DNA from: Pseudodonghicola flavimaris
GTDB lineage: Bacteria > Pseudomonadota > Alphaproteobacteria > Rhodobacterales > Rhodobacteraceae
Direction of reading: 5' to 3'
NCBI RefSeq assembly: GCF_030164425.1
Contig: NZ_JASNJD010000023.1
Location: 1-64,000, forward strand
DNA length: 64,000 bases
Translations under genes and position numbers: made by a program
Shown: positions 1 through 8,054 of the stretch, in pieces
How positions within the stretch are numbered: position 1 is the stretch's first letter
How the letters are laid out: the number at the start of each line of letters is the position of its first letter
Notes under the pieces: model-generated
What the model saw: only the letters and a program-made list of their open reading frames with translations
Databases searched by the model: none
What the model was told of the DNA's origin: nothing

Positions 1-146
1 TCCAGCACCTCGCCGGCATGAAGGACTCCAAGGTCATCGTCGCCATCAACAAGGACGAAGAAGCCCCGATCTTCCAGGTCGCAGACTTCGGCCTCGTCGC
101 AGACCTCTTCCAGGCCGTCCCCGAACTCACCGATAAACTCGGCTAA
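1..146 (+). CDS. etfA: Electron transfer flavoprotein subunit alpha, C-terminal fragment
   Basis: The window opens inside this gene; only the last 47 codons are visible, ending at TAA 144-146. The visible part contains [20 protein letters not shown] followed by a stretch ending in [13 protein letters not shown], which is the FAD-binding C-terminus typical of EtfA. EtfA/EtfB carries electrons from acyl-CoA dehydrogenases to ETF:ubiquinone oxidoreductase. Its position just ahead of a 3-hydroxybutyryl-CoA dehydrogenase gene fits a fatty-acyl/butyryl-CoA setting. A strong terminator follows directly. Confidence 0.9.
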   Translation, partial: QHLAGMKDSKVIVAINKDEEAPIFQVADFGLVADLFQAVPELTDKLG

Positions 147-181
147 GCCCGCCGGACGTCCACGGAAACCGCTGTCACGGA

Positions 182-209
182 AAAGGCCCGCCAATCGGCG
201 GGCCTTTTT
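182..209 (+). terminator. Rho-independent terminator of etfA
   Basis: A perfect 11-bp stem (AAAGGCCCGCC / GGCGGGCCTTT) with an AATC loop runs into a T tract, 36 bp after the etfA stop codon. The A-rich 5' arm may let it also work for the converging DUF6473 gene, although that gene ends about 70 bp away. Confidence 0.9.
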
Positions 210-278
210 CAATCGACCGTCGGGGTGCTGCCTGCCGCCGACCCACACCCCCGCCGCCCCGTGCGGCGGCAACGGCGA

Positions 279-1106
279 TCACAGCAGCCGCTGCAACCGT
301 TGCGCCACCTGCCCGGCGATCCGCTGGTGCATCTCCGGCCCCAGCATCTTCTCCGCCGTGGGGGCCTGCAACGGGCCGAAGACCATCCGCCCCATCTCTC
401 CCGCGCGCAGACTGGCTGGCGCCACCGGCACCTCCAGAACGCCGAGGCTCTGGCGCGCGGCCCGGTCGATCATGCTGCGGCTCACCAGCAGCGGATCGGC
501 GCCCAGCGGGTCGCCCCGCCGCGACCCGGCATCGGGGTATTGCAGCCAGAGCAGCAGCACCTGCCCCTCCAGCACCGCCAGCAGACGCGACATCCGCTTC
601 ATCCACAGGTGCCGCAACTCCTCCCGGATCGCGGCGAAGCGGTCCGGACCCAGCCCCAGCAGCGTCGTCAGCAGATGCTTGGTGAAATGAAACTCGGTGA
701 AATCGACCTCCGGATAGAGCGCGGCCAGCTTCGGCGTCGGCGCCAGGAACCGGTCGTTGCGGCGCGGATGCACCCGGTAGTAGCGATTGGACAGATTCTG
801 TGCCCCGGAGAGCTGCAGCACCACCAGATCCGCCGCCGCCGCGATGCGCATCAGCCCGGGATCCTTCAGCAACGTGTCGAGCCCGGCATTGGCGCAGCCG
901 AGGTTGAGACAGGGCCGGCCCAGCCGGCGGTCGACCAGATCGGGAAAGGGATCGGGGACAAAGCGGCCAAAGGTCTCGCTGCCGCCGAGAAAGGCGATAT
1001 AGGGCTCATCCAGCGGGGCGCAGGGCGCACGGAACCAGAGGTTCGAGCCGGGATAGCGGCAGACCTCTTCCTCACGCGCACCGGCCCCTGAGGTGATGAA
1101 ACTCAT
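279..1106 (-). CDS. DUF6473 family protein
   Basis: This is a 275-residue protein of unknown function that I recognise as the DUF6473 type common in Rhodobacterales. Near residues 36-50 it has YIAFLGGSETFGRFV, and further on NLGCANAGLDTLLKD; the spacing of a G-x-S turn and a later N-rich loop recalls SGNH-hydrolase folds, but I cannot confirm a catalytic triad. An ATG at 1118 is also open, but GGGGG lies 5-6 nt before the ATG at 1106, which I prefer. The gene is divergent from hbd, with a 160-bp shared control region. A role in polysaccharide or ester chemistry would be speculation. Confidence 0.75.
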   Translation of the reverse strand: MSFITSGAGAREEEVCRYPGSNLWFRAPCAPLDEPYIAFLGGSETFGRFVPDPFPDLVDRRLGRPCLNLGCANAGLDTLLKDPGLMRIAAAADLVVLQLSGAQNLSNRYYRVHPRRNDRFLAPTPKLAALYPEVDFTEFHFTKHLLTTLLGLGPDRFAAIREELRHLWMKRMSRLLAVLEGQVLLLWLQYPDAGSRRGDPLGADPLLVSRSMIDRAARQSLGVLEVPVAPASLRAGEMGRMVFGPLQAPTAEKMLGPEMHQRIAGQVAQRLQRLL

Positions 1107-1266
1107 GATAGCCCCCATATGCTACAGACCTGCATAGCTTTTCCGGAACAGGGTTGCGATTCGGCTAATGCGCGGATTTGTTGCAAATTGAGACGTTCGC
1201 GAACCCTTGTCCGCCGGTGGGACAGACCGGTAAGCTCTGCGCGACAACGCGATGAAAGGCGGAAGC

Positions 1267-2142
1267 ATGAACATTCAGACTATCGGTGTGATCGGCGCGG
1301 GCCAGATGGGCAACGGCATCGCCCATGTGATGTCCCTGGCCGGTTACGATGTGGTGATGTCCGACATCAGCCAGGACGCGCTGAACAAGGCGATGGACAC
1401 CATCCGCAAGAACATGAGCCGCCAGGTCTCGCGCGGGAAGCTTCCCGAGGAAGAGATGAACGGCGCGCTGTCGCGGATCCGCACCACGCTGGAGATGGCC
1501 GATATCGGCGCCTCGGATCTGGTGATCGAGGCCGCGACCGAGCGAGAGACGGTGAAACAGGCGATCTTCGAGGATCTGCAGCCGCATCTGAAGCCCGACA
1601 CCATCCTGACCTCGAACACCTCGTCGATCTCGATCACCCGGCTGGCCAGCCGCACCGACCGGCCCGAGAAGTTCATGGGCTTCCACTTCATGAACCCGGT
1701 GCCGGTGATGAAGCTGGTCGAGCTGATCCGCGGCATCGCCACTGACGAGCCGACCTACAAGGCCTGTCTGGAAGTGGTGGAGCGGATCGGCAAGACCGCC
1801 TCCTCGGCCGAGGATTTCCCCGCCTTCATCGTCAACCGCGTCCTGGTGCCGATGATCAACGAGGCGGTCTATGTGCTCTATGAAGGGGTCGGCAACGTGC
1901 GGTCGATCGACGAGGCGATGAAGCTGGGCGCGAATCATCCGATGGGCCCGCTGGAGCTGGCCGATTTCATCGGCCTGGACACCTGCCTGGCGATCATGAA
2001 CGTGCTGCACGACGGCCTGGCCGACACCAAGTACCGCCCCTGCCCGCTGCTGACGAAATATGTCGAGGCCGGCTGGCTGGGCCGCAAGACCAAGCGCGGC
2101 TTCTACGATTATCGCGGCGAGGAGCCGGTGCCGACGCGCTGA
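1267..2142 (+). CDS. hbd: 3-hydroxybutyryl-CoA dehydrogenase
   Basis: This 291-residue NAD(P)-dependent enzyme interconverts 3-hydroxybutyryl-CoA and acetoacetyl-CoA. The N-terminus has the Rossmann fingerprint GAGQMG (residues 10-15). The catalytic region GFHFMNPVPVMKLVE follows near residue 139, with the candidate active-site His at 140, and the C-terminal dimerisation domain contains VNRVLVPMINEA. It is full length for the family. I chose ATG 1267, preceded by an AAAGGCGGA ribosome site; an in-frame ATG at 1252 lacks one. It lies downstream of etfA, and the pair supports butyryl-CoA or PHB-related metabolism. It has its own terminator. Confidence 0.9.
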   Translation: MNIQTIGVIGAGQMGNGIAHVMSLAGYDVVMSDISQDALNKAMDTIRKNMSRQVSRGKLPEEEMNGALSRIRTTLEMADIGASDLVIEAATERETVKQAIFEDLQPHLKPDTILTSNTSSISITRLASRTDRPEKFMGFHFMNPVPVMKLVELIRGIATDEPTYKACLEVVERIGKTASSAEDFPAFIVNRVLVPMINEAVYVLYEGVGNVRSIDEAMKLGANHPMGPLELADFIGLDTCLAIMNVLHDGLADTKYRPCPLLTKYVEAGWLGRKTKRGFYDYRGEEPVPTR

Positions 2143-2189
2143 GGCGCCAGCGCGACACCCGGGCCGGCAGAGAGGTCGGAGACGGAGAG

Positions 2190-2212
2190 AAGGGCCCGGC
2201 GGGGCCCTTTTT
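2190..2212 (+). terminator. Rho-independent terminator of hbd
   Basis: The stem AAGGGCCC / GGGCCCTT with a GGCG loop is followed by a short T run, 48 bp after the hbd stop. Confidence 0.85.
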
Positions 2213-2251
2213 CATGCGCCGGCGCCAAGACCCCGAACAGGTCTGACAGGA

Positions 2252-2297
2252 GCGGGGCGCTGCCCCGCACCCCGGGGTATTTCAGGCCAGAAAAAGA
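2252..2297 (+). repeat. Intergenic 3' element, copy a
   Basis: A GC hairpin (GCGGGGC/GCCCCGC) is followed by CCCCGGGGTATTTCAGGCC and AGAAAAAGA. The element belongs to a six-member family in this window (others at 9737, 9835, 14114, 15878 and 60663). It lies in sense orientation downstream of hbd, after that gene's terminator. Confidence 0.7.
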
Positions 2298-2309
2298 CGG
2301 AAACGGTGG

Positions 2310-3224
2310 TCAGAGCCGGTCCGGGTGCTGATCGAGTTCCAGCACGTAATTGCGCAGCCAGGCCATGAATCCGCGCGGATCGCGCTGCAGCGGCGCCATC
2401 TGCTCATCGCTCAGTACCTTGCCGATCACCGGCGCCTGCGGCTTGTGGCAGGAACGGACGATTTCATGCAGCAGGAGCCCCTGACGCAGGATCGGCGAGA
2501 CCTGACAGGCGATCTGATAGGCGCGGGAATTGCGGCCGGGGAAGTAGATCGGCACCACCCGGGCGCCGGATTTGCGGATCATCTTGGCGGTGAAGGCATG
2601 CCATTCGCGTTCGACCGGCGCGCCCCACCAGCTGTCCGACGACATCACCACCCCCGAGGGGAACAGCGCGACCACGCCGCCCTCGGCCAGGACGTTCATC
2701 GCATTGGCGCGCATCTCGACCATCTTGCGCTGCGCGTCGGGATCGTGCGGGAAGGGCACCGGGATCATGAAGGAGGTCGCCGCCTCGTCGAGGCCGGTCA
2801 GCACCGAGCGGGTCAGGATGCGGTAATCGAGCCGCACCCGGCCGATCAGCTCAGCCAGAATCATGCCGTCGACCATGCCATGCGGGTGGTTCGCCACCAC
2901 CACCACGGGGCCTTCCTTGGGGATATTGGCGATCTGCGCGTCCGGCGTCTGCAGGTCGATGCCCATCACGTTCAGCGCGCCGCGCCAGAATTTCTGACCG
3001 CGGAATTCGGCGTTCTGGCGTTCGAACTTGCTCACCATCCTGAGGATACTGGGCTTGCCGGTGACCCATTCGATGGCCTTGATCGCGACCGAGGTCAGCC
3101 GATCGTCGAAGGAATTGGCATAGGTCAGAGAGCGGCGGTCGTAGACTTCGCCCGCGGGGTCGGCCCCGGCCGCGCCCGGCTGGGCGGACAACCCCGAGTT
3201 GCTGTTATGCGCGGTCTCGACCAA
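2310..3224 (-). CDS. Lysophospholipid acyltransferase family protein
   Basis: This 304-residue protein belongs to the PlsC/hemolysin-type acyltransferase superfamily. Block I is ANHPHGMVDGM near residues 111-121, a variant of the family His-x-Asp motif; block III is FPSGVVMSSD and block IV VVPIYFPGRNSR. No clear N-terminal membrane segment is visible, so it is probably peripheral at the cytoplasmic membrane, acylating a lysolipid or ornithine-lipid precursor. The first usable start is TTG 3224, without a good ribosome site, so the N-terminus is uncertain. It lies 30 bp after ptsH on the same strand and may be co-transcribed with the PTS cluster. The exact acceptor is unknown. Confidence 0.75.
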   Translation of the reverse strand: MVETAHNSNSGLSAQPGAAGADPAGEVYDRRSLTYANSFDDRLTSVAIKAIEWVTGKPSILRMVSKFERQNAEFRGQKFWRGALNVMGIDLQTPDAQIANIPKEGPVVVVANHPHGMVDGMILAELIGRVRLDYRILTRSVLTGLDEAATSFMIPVPFPHDPDAQRKMVEMRANAMNVLAEGGVVALFPSGVVMSSDSWWGAPVEREWHAFTAKMIRKSGARVVPIYFPGRNSRAYQIACQVSPILRQGLLLHEIVRSCHKPQAPVIGKVLSDEQMAPLQRDPRGFMAWLRNYVLELDQHPDRL

Positions 3225-3254
3225 TCTGATTAACCCCGTTTGGCGCGCCGGCGC

Positions 3255-3524
3255 TCAGTAGTCTTCGCCGAAGCGGTCGGCCACCAGAGCCTCGAGCGCA
3301 TCGGCCAGCGCTTCGGCATCCGGTCCCGTCGTCTCGACGTCAATAGTCGTTCCCTTCGACGCTGCCAACATCAAAAGCCCCATAATACTGTCCCCCAGCG
3401 CGGTCATACCGTCGCGGGAGACCTCGGCCCGGGCATCGAAGCCTTCGACCACCTCGACCAGCTTGGCGGAGGCACGGGCGTGCAGCCCCTTTTCGTTAAC
3501 GATTTTCAATCTGCGGTGAATCAT
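3255..3524 (-). CDS. ptsH: HPr family phosphocarrier protein
   Basis: This is an 89-residue HPr. GLHARASA places the phosphorelay histidine at residue 15, and GDSIMGLLML places a serine exactly at residue 46, the site phosphorylated by HPr kinase in Gram-positive bacteria. Both sites are kept, so it can receive phosphate from EI and be modified by the HprK encoded 1.3 kb upstream. It is the distal PTS gene of the cluster, 8 bp after the EIIA gene. With no permease nearby, a regulatory role is more likely than sugar uptake. Confidence 0.93.
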   Translation of the reverse strand: MIHRRLKIVNEKGLHARASAKLVEVVEGFDARAEVSRDGMTALGDSIMGLLMLAASKGTTIDVETTGPDAEALADALEALVADRFGEDY

Positions 3525-3532
3525 GGGGTCTG

Positions 3533-3931
3533 TCAGGCTTCGTTCAGGCTGATGTTGCGGCTGTTGATATACTTGCGCCCGGCCTCCATGGCACCGCGAA
3601 CTGCATCGCTGATCGGCATGTGGCGGCTTTTCGCCAGTTTCAGCAACAACGGCAGGTTCGCCCCATAGAGAATACGGCGGTCGGAAGGGGCGCAGGCCCG
3701 CAGGCTGAGGTTGGAGGGGGAGCCGCCGAACAGATCGGTCACCACCACGACACCATCGCCGGTATCGACGGTATCGGCCGCGGCACAGATCTCGCCCTGC
3801 TTGGCATCCCGGTCGTGTTCCGCGTCGATCGAAATCGCGATCATGCCCGGCTGCTTGCCGATGACATGCTCGATGGCGGCCAGATATTCCCTGGCCAGAC
3901 CTCCGTGCGCGACAATGACAATCCCGATCAT
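3533..3931 (-). CDS. PTS EIIA component, mannose family
   Basis: A 132-residue single-domain EIIA(Man)-type protein. The start MIGIVIVAHGG puts the phosphorylatable histidine at residue 9, and VVVVTDLFGGSPSNL is the second conserved block of the family. It starts 7 bp after the rapZ stop, at ATG 3931. There is no IIB, IIC or IID gene here, so it probably acts as a phospho-dependent regulator fed by HPr, as proposed for alphaproteobacterial ManX/EIIA proteins near chvGI. The target is not visible in the sequence. Confidence 0.88.
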   Translation of the reverse strand: MIGIVIVAHGGLAREYLAAIEHVIGKQPGMIAISIDAEHDRDAKQGEICAAADTVDTGDGVVVVTDLFGGSPSNLSLRACAPSDRRILYGANLPLLLKLAKSRHMPISDAVRGAMEAGRKYINSRNISLNEA

Positions 3932-3938
3932 CCGGTTC

Positions 3939-4823
3939 CTATCCGTTCCGCTGGCTGTCCAGCTCGCGGTGCCTAATTGACACCTGCCGGCCGTCCTCCG
4001 CAAGGGCCTTGGCCAGCGATTCCGCCAGGGTTACCGACCGATGCTGGCCGCCGGTACAGCCAAAGGCAATCGAAAGATGCGACTTTCCCTCTTCGGTATA
4101 GGCGGGCAGCAACAGCCGGGTCAGGTCCAGCACCCGTTCGAAAAAGGGGGTGAAGCGGGGATCGCCGGCGACATGGGCGGCGACGCGGGGATCGCGGCCA
4201 TCGAGCCCGCGCAGCGCCGGCACCCAATAGGGGTTGGAGAGGAACCGGCAGTCGAACACCATGTCGATGCCGCGCGGCAGCCCGCGCTTGTAGGAGAAGC
4301 TGTGGACGCTCAGCGCCAGCGGCCGGCCGGTCTTCGGCGCGAACCAGTCCTCGATCTCCTCGCGCAGCTGGTGCACGTTCATGTCCGAGGTGTCGATCAG
4401 CATGTCGGCGCGCTCGCGCAGCGGGGCGAGCAGGTCGAGCTCGCGCCGGATGCCGGTCTCCGGGCTTTCGGCCGGGGCCAGCGGGTGCCGCCGGCGGGTT
4501 TCGGAGAACCGGCGCAGCAGCACGTCGTCACGACAATCGAGATAGAGCGTCGTCAGCTCGGTATCGGCGCGGGTGGAGAGCCGGTCGATCAGCTCCAGCA
4601 ACGCCGCCGCAGAGAATTCGCGGTTGCGCGGATCCATCCCCAACGCCATCGGACGCGCCGGCGCCTCGCCGTCCAGAAGCAACGGCACCAGCCTGAGCGG
4701 CAGGTTGTCGATCGCCTCGAACCCCAGATCCTCCAGCGCGTTGATCGCCGTGGAACGGCCGGCCCCGGACGGGCCGGTGACCAGCACCAGGCGAAAAGAG
4801 CCACTCGAGGTCTGTTCAGTCAT
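3939..4823 (-). CDS. rapZ: RNase adapter / nucleotide-binding protein RapZ
   Basis: This 294-residue protein has an N-terminal nucleotide-binding domain and a C-terminal domain with [15 protein letters not shown], both typical of RapZ/YvcJ. The Walker A motif reads GPSGAGRST (residues 17-25), with arginine where most P-loops have lysine; the substitution needs comparison with relatives. In E. coli, RapZ directs decay of the GlmZ sRNA; in alphaproteobacteria its role is less clear. It overlaps the end of hprK by 4 bp and is followed closely by the EIIA gene, so it is part of this PTS-linked operon. Confidence 0.9.
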   Translation of the reverse strand: MTEQTSSGSFRLVLVTGPSGAGRSTAINALEDLGFEAIDNLPLRLVPLLLDGEAPARPMALGMDPRNREFSAAALLELIDRLSTRADTELTTLYLDCRDDVLLRRFSETRRRHPLAPAESPETGIRRELDLLAPLRERADMLIDTSDMNVHQLREEIEDWFAPKTGRPLALSVHSFSYKRGLPRGIDMVFDCRFLSNPYWVPALRGLDGRDPRVAAHVAGDPRFTPFFERVLDLTRLLLPAYTEEGKSHLSIAFGCTGGQHRSVTLAESLAKALAEDGRQVSIRHRELDSQRNG

Positions 4824-5257
4824 AGGGTTCGGCGTCCGGACGCGAGAAATTGTATCAATCCTGCTGCAAGATGTGGGGTATCGGGCCGAAGAAGCAAGGT
4901 CACGGGCACACCCAGCAGGACAGTGTGGCGCAGCTGCGGCAGCCGCTCAGGTTCCTGCCGGTCGAGATCGAGACAGGCGAAAACCGGAGTCGGCCCGGCC
5001 GGGTCCGCATGCAGCAGGCCGAGGCCCCGCGCCTCGATCATGCCGGCGATCGCGGCCGGAACGCTGGCGATCACTGCCGCGCCGTCGCGGCGCAGCTGCA
5101 CCCGGTCGTCGGCCACCAGCCGGGCGCCGCGCGCCATCAACTCCAGCGACAGGCCCGATTTACCGCTGCCGGACCGGCCGGTGATCAGCAACGCGCGCCC
5201 GGCCAGCGCCACACAGCTTGCGTGCAGCACCTCGGCGGCGGCGGCGTCCTGTGGCAT
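4820..5257 (-). CDS. hprK: HPr kinase/phosphorylase, short alphaproteobacterial form
   Basis: At 145 residues this is only the catalytic half of HprK; the N-terminal domain of the roughly 310-residue Gram-positive enzyme is absent, as is usual in alphaproteobacteria. The P-loop GRSGSGKSG is at about residues 27-35, followed by LVADDRVQL. It should phosphorylate HPr on Ser46, present in the ptsH product of the same operon. It begins 3 bp after the ChvG stop codon and overlaps rapZ, so two-component sensing and PTS regulation are probably co-expressed. Confidence 0.9.
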   Translation of the reverse strand: MPQDAAAAEVLHASCVALAGRALLITGRSGSGKSGLSLELMARGARLVADDRVQLRRDGAAVIASVPAAIAGMIEARGLGLLHADPAGPTPVFACLDLDRQEPERLPQLRHTVLLGVPVTLLLRPDTPHLAAGLIQFLASGRRTL

Positions 5258-5260
5258 GGA

Positions 5261-7045
5261 TCAGACCGGCAGGCCCACGACAAAGCGGGCGCCGAGCGGG
5301 TCAGAGGTGGCATCGGCTTCGGTCGGGCGGATGTTCTCGGCCCAGATCACCCCGTCATGCGCCTCGACGATCTGTTTCGAGATCGCCAGGCCAAGGCCGG
5401 AGTTGTTGCCGAAATGCTCTTCCGGGCGTTCCGAATAGAACCGCTTGAAGATCTTGCCCAATGCCTCTTCGGGGATGCCGGGGCCGGTGTCCTCGACCAC
5501 CACCAGCACACGGTTCTTGCGCTTGCGCACCCAGACCCGAATGGCATCGCCTTCCTCGCAGAAGGAGATCGCATTGGTGATCAGGTTGACGAAGACCTGC
5601 GCCAGCCGCGCCTCAAGCCCGTGAATGGTGATCGGCCCTTCCGGCAGATCGGTGATATAGTCGATCCCCCGGGCGCGGGCATCCTCGCCCAGATACTGGT
5701 TCAGGTTGCCCAGCATGATCAGCAGATCGAAGGTTTCCTGTTCTTCCTTGACCAGTTCGGCATCCAGCCGCGAGGCGTTGGAGATATCGCTGACCAGCCG
5801 GTCCAGCCGGCGCACGTCATGTTCGATCACGTCCAGCAGCTTGTCGCGCTGATCCTCGCGCTTGACCATGCGCAGGGTACCCACCGCCGATTGCAGGCTG
5901 GCGAGCGGGTTCTTGATCTCATGCGCCACGTCTGCGGCGAATTGTTCGTTGCCGTCGATCCGGTTGTAGAGCGCCGAGACCATGCCGCGCAGCGCCCGGC
6001 TGAGGCGCCCGATTTCATCCGGGCGCGCCGTCAGATCGGGGATGCGGACCCGACCGGGGTTCATCTTGCGGGCGTTGCGGTCGCGGCCCAGTTCGGCAGC
6101 CTCCGCCAGATCGCGCAGCGGGTTGGCGATGGTGGAGGCCAGCACCAGGCTCAGCCCGACCGAGACCAGCAGCGCCACCACGAACATCTGCAGCACCCGC
6201 TCACGGTCGCCGCGCACCAGCGCCTCGATCTCTCCGGCGGGGCTGAGCAGTGCCACCGCGCCCACCGCGTGGCCGCCCTGCAGGATCGGGGTCAGCGCCA
6301 CCAGTTCGGCGCTGCGGCTACCAGGACTGAGGGTTTCGACACGGGTCGCCCGCCCCTCCAGCACATTCGGCAGCAGGGCCGCCAGCTGATCCTCGACCAA
6401 CGGGCCGGCGCTGTCATGCGCGGGAGAGATCACCGCCGCGACAGCCTCCCAGACCGCGGACAGCCCGTCGCTGATCAGGGTGCGGCCGCCCTCCGGCTCC
6501 GCGACGCGGGGCAGGCCCGCGCCGGTGCCGATGGTTTCGCCCACCTGCTGGCCGGCGGGATCGTAGACGAAGACCTCCATCCCCTCGCGCAGGGTGAGCG
6601 CGGCAAGCGTGTCGGCGACATCGACGCCATCGCCGGCCACCAGATTGACCGGGCCGCCCTTGGGCAGCTGCGCCTCGAAGACATTGGCGATCAGCCGCGC
6701 CTCTCCGGCCAGCGTATTGGCGCGCTGCACCACCAGATCGTCGCGCGAGCCGTTCAGGTAGAGCAGACCGGCCGCCAGGATGATCAGGGCGATCAGGTTG
6801 AAGACGATGATCTTGCGGGTCAGCGGCGAGCCGCGCAGTGAAAAGAACCCACGCCGATCACGGCGGGCGCGCAGCTCGTCCGAGACGGTGCCCCTCGGCG
6901 CGACCCAATCGTCGCCCAGCACCACATCCCCGGTGTGCTGCAACTGAGTGGAGCCGGTGTCGCGCACGTCACCCCCTTCGCCAAAGCCGCCCGGACCCAG
7001 GTCCGGCGCGGTGTTACTCTTCGTTGTACCGGTAACCGATCCCAT
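5261..7045 (-). CDS. chvG: Sensor histidine kinase ChvG
   Basis: About 594 residues. It has a short cytosolic N-terminus, a first membrane helix ([19 protein letters not shown]), a periplasmic sensor domain of about 200 residues, a second helix ([15 protein letters not shown]), a HAMP-like linker, the H box [15 protein letters not shown] box NLITNAISF and G boxes [10 protein letters not shown] and NNSGLGLAI. ChvG (ExoS) senses acid or envelope stress and phosphorylates ChvI. The start is uncertain: ATG 7045 overlaps chvI by 32 bp, whereas GTG 6967 has an AAGGGGG ribosome site a few bases upstream and would give 568 residues. Confidence 0.9.
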   Translation of the reverse strand: MGSVTGTTKSNTAPDLGPGGFGEGGDVRDTGSTQLQHTGDVVLGDDWVAPRGTVSDELRARRDRRGFFSLRGSPLTRKIIVFNLIALIILAAGLLYLNGSRDDLVVQRANTLAGEARLIANVFEAQLPKGGPVNLVAGDGVDVADTLAALTLREGMEVFVYDPAGQQVGETIGTGAGLPRVAEPEGGRTLISDGLSAVWEAVAAVISPAHDSAGPLVEDQLAALLPNVLEGRATRVETLSPGSRSAELVALTPILQGGHAVGAVALLSPAGEIEALVRGDRERVLQMFVVALLVSVGLSLVLASTIANPLRDLAEAAELGRDRNARKMNPGRVRIPDLTARPDEIGRLSRALRGMVSALYNRIDGNEQFAADVAHEIKNPLASLQSAVGTLRMVKREDQRDKLLDVIEHDVRRLDRLVSDISNASRLDAELVKEEQETFDLLIMLGNLNQYLGEDARARGIDYITDLPEGPITIHGLEARLAQVFVNLITNAISFCEEGDAIRVWVRKRKNRVLVVVEDTGPGIPEEALGKIFKRFYSERPEEHFGNNSGLGLAISKQIVEAHDGVIWAENIRPTEADATSDPLGARFVVGLPV

Positions 7046-7715
7046 AGAGCGTCTCAATCGCCGAGAAGTCCGGATCGGCGCTGCGCATCTTCTTGCGCAG
7101 GCGTTTGATGTGGCTGTCGATGGTCCGGTCGTCGACATAGACCTGATCGTCGTAGGCGACATCCATCAGCTGGTCGCGGCTCTTGACGAAGCCGGGCCGC
7201 TGGGCCAGCGCCTGCAGCAACAGGAATTCGGTCACCGTCAGCGACACGTCCTTGCCCTTCCAGGTCACCGAATGGCGCAGCGGATCCATCCGCAGGTTGC
7301 CGCGTTCCATCACCTTGGCCTCGGGGCTGGTGCCGGCGGCATCGCCCGAGACCGCCTCCTGCCGGCGCAGCAGCGCCCGGATGCGTTCGACCAGAAGCCT
7401 TTGGGAAAATGGCTTTTTCACGTAATCGTCGGCGCCCATCCGCAGGCCCAGGACCTCGTCGATCTCATCGTCCTTGGAGGTCAGGAAAATCACCGGCATC
7501 TGGGTTTTCTGGCGCAGCCGCTGCAGCAGATCCATGCCGTCCATCCGCGGCATCTTGATGTCCAGAACGGCCATGTCGGGCAGCTTCTTGTTGAAAGCGT
7601 CGAGCGCCGCCTGGCCGTCGTTATAGGTCTCGACCTCGAACCCCTCGGCCTCGAGCGTCATCGAAACGGAGGTCAGAATGTTTCTGTCATCGTCAACCAG
7701 TGCGATCTTTGACAT
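7014..7715 (-). CDS. chvI: DNA-binding response regulator ChvI, OmpR family
   Basis: This 233-residue regulator has an N-terminal receiver with acidic pocket VDDD, phospho-acceptor Asp52 ([12 protein letters not shown]) and conserved lysine in DDYVKKPFS. The C-terminal winged helix includes [12 protein letters not shown] and [16 protein letters not shown]. It is full length. The partner kinase gene follows with overlap. The divergent neighbour pckA is separated by a 339-bp control region; in related bacteria chvI and pckA lie side by side. Confidence 0.95.
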   Translation of the reverse strand: MSKIALVDDDRNILTSVSMTLEAEGFEVETYNDGQAALDAFNKKLPDMAVLDIKMPRMDGMDLLQRLRQKTQMPVIFLTSKDDEIDEVLGLRMGADDYVKKPFSQRLLVERIRALLRRQEAVSGDAAGTSPEAKVMERGNLRMDPLRHSVTWKGKDVSLTVTEFLLLQALAQRPGFVKSRDQLMDVAYDDQVYVDDRTIDSHIKRLRKKMRSADPDFSAIETLYGIGYRYNEE

Positions 7716-8054
7716 ATGGAATTACCTATCTGCTCAGGACTGCCACGTTTTTTCCGCGATAGTGCCCTTTTTTCGCGTTGCGAATCAATCCTTAACTGCG
7801 AATCGCGACGTCTTTGCGTTTCCAGTGCAGCAGAATTTCCTTAAGCGCGGTTGAATTGTCGCATGTTGCCGGGGCACCCTGAGGGGTGGTTGCGCTAAAC
7901 ATCGCCATGGTGGCGCTAACTGTGCCAAAGCGTCCTGTTCAAGCCCGAAAACGTCATGCTAAGACCCGCCGCACCGGGAATTGCGCCCGGTCATCGCCCC
8001 GAACAGCGATAGAACGACACGCGACGCCTGGCGCCGCCACAGGAGAACGAACGC
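7716..8054. promoter_or_regulatory. Divergent control region between chvI and pckA
   Basis: These 339 bp hold no gene I can support. The half near chvI is AT-rich with T tracts (CGTTTTTTCCGCG, CCCTTTTTTCGCG), and the middle has TTAACTGCGAATC. The part nearer pckA carries two GCGCTAA repeats (listed separately). Both promoters must lie here; I could not fix -35/-10 boxes with confidence. pckA has a good ribosome site, CAGGAG, 11 bp before its ATG. Confidence 0.6.
7889..7920 (+). promoter_or_regulatory. Paired GCGCTAA direct repeats, candidate operator of pckA
   Basis: GTTGCGCTAAAC (from 7889) and GTGGCGCTAACT (from 7910) share GCGCTAA at 7892-7898 and 7913-7919, exactly 21 bp apart, so both fall on the same face of the helix. 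They end about 135 bp before the pckA ATG. GCGC-centred sites are typical of LacI-family operators, and a LacI-family regulator of central carbon metabolism (CceR) is known in Rhodobacter sphaeroides; assignment to it is inference. Confidence 0.4.
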
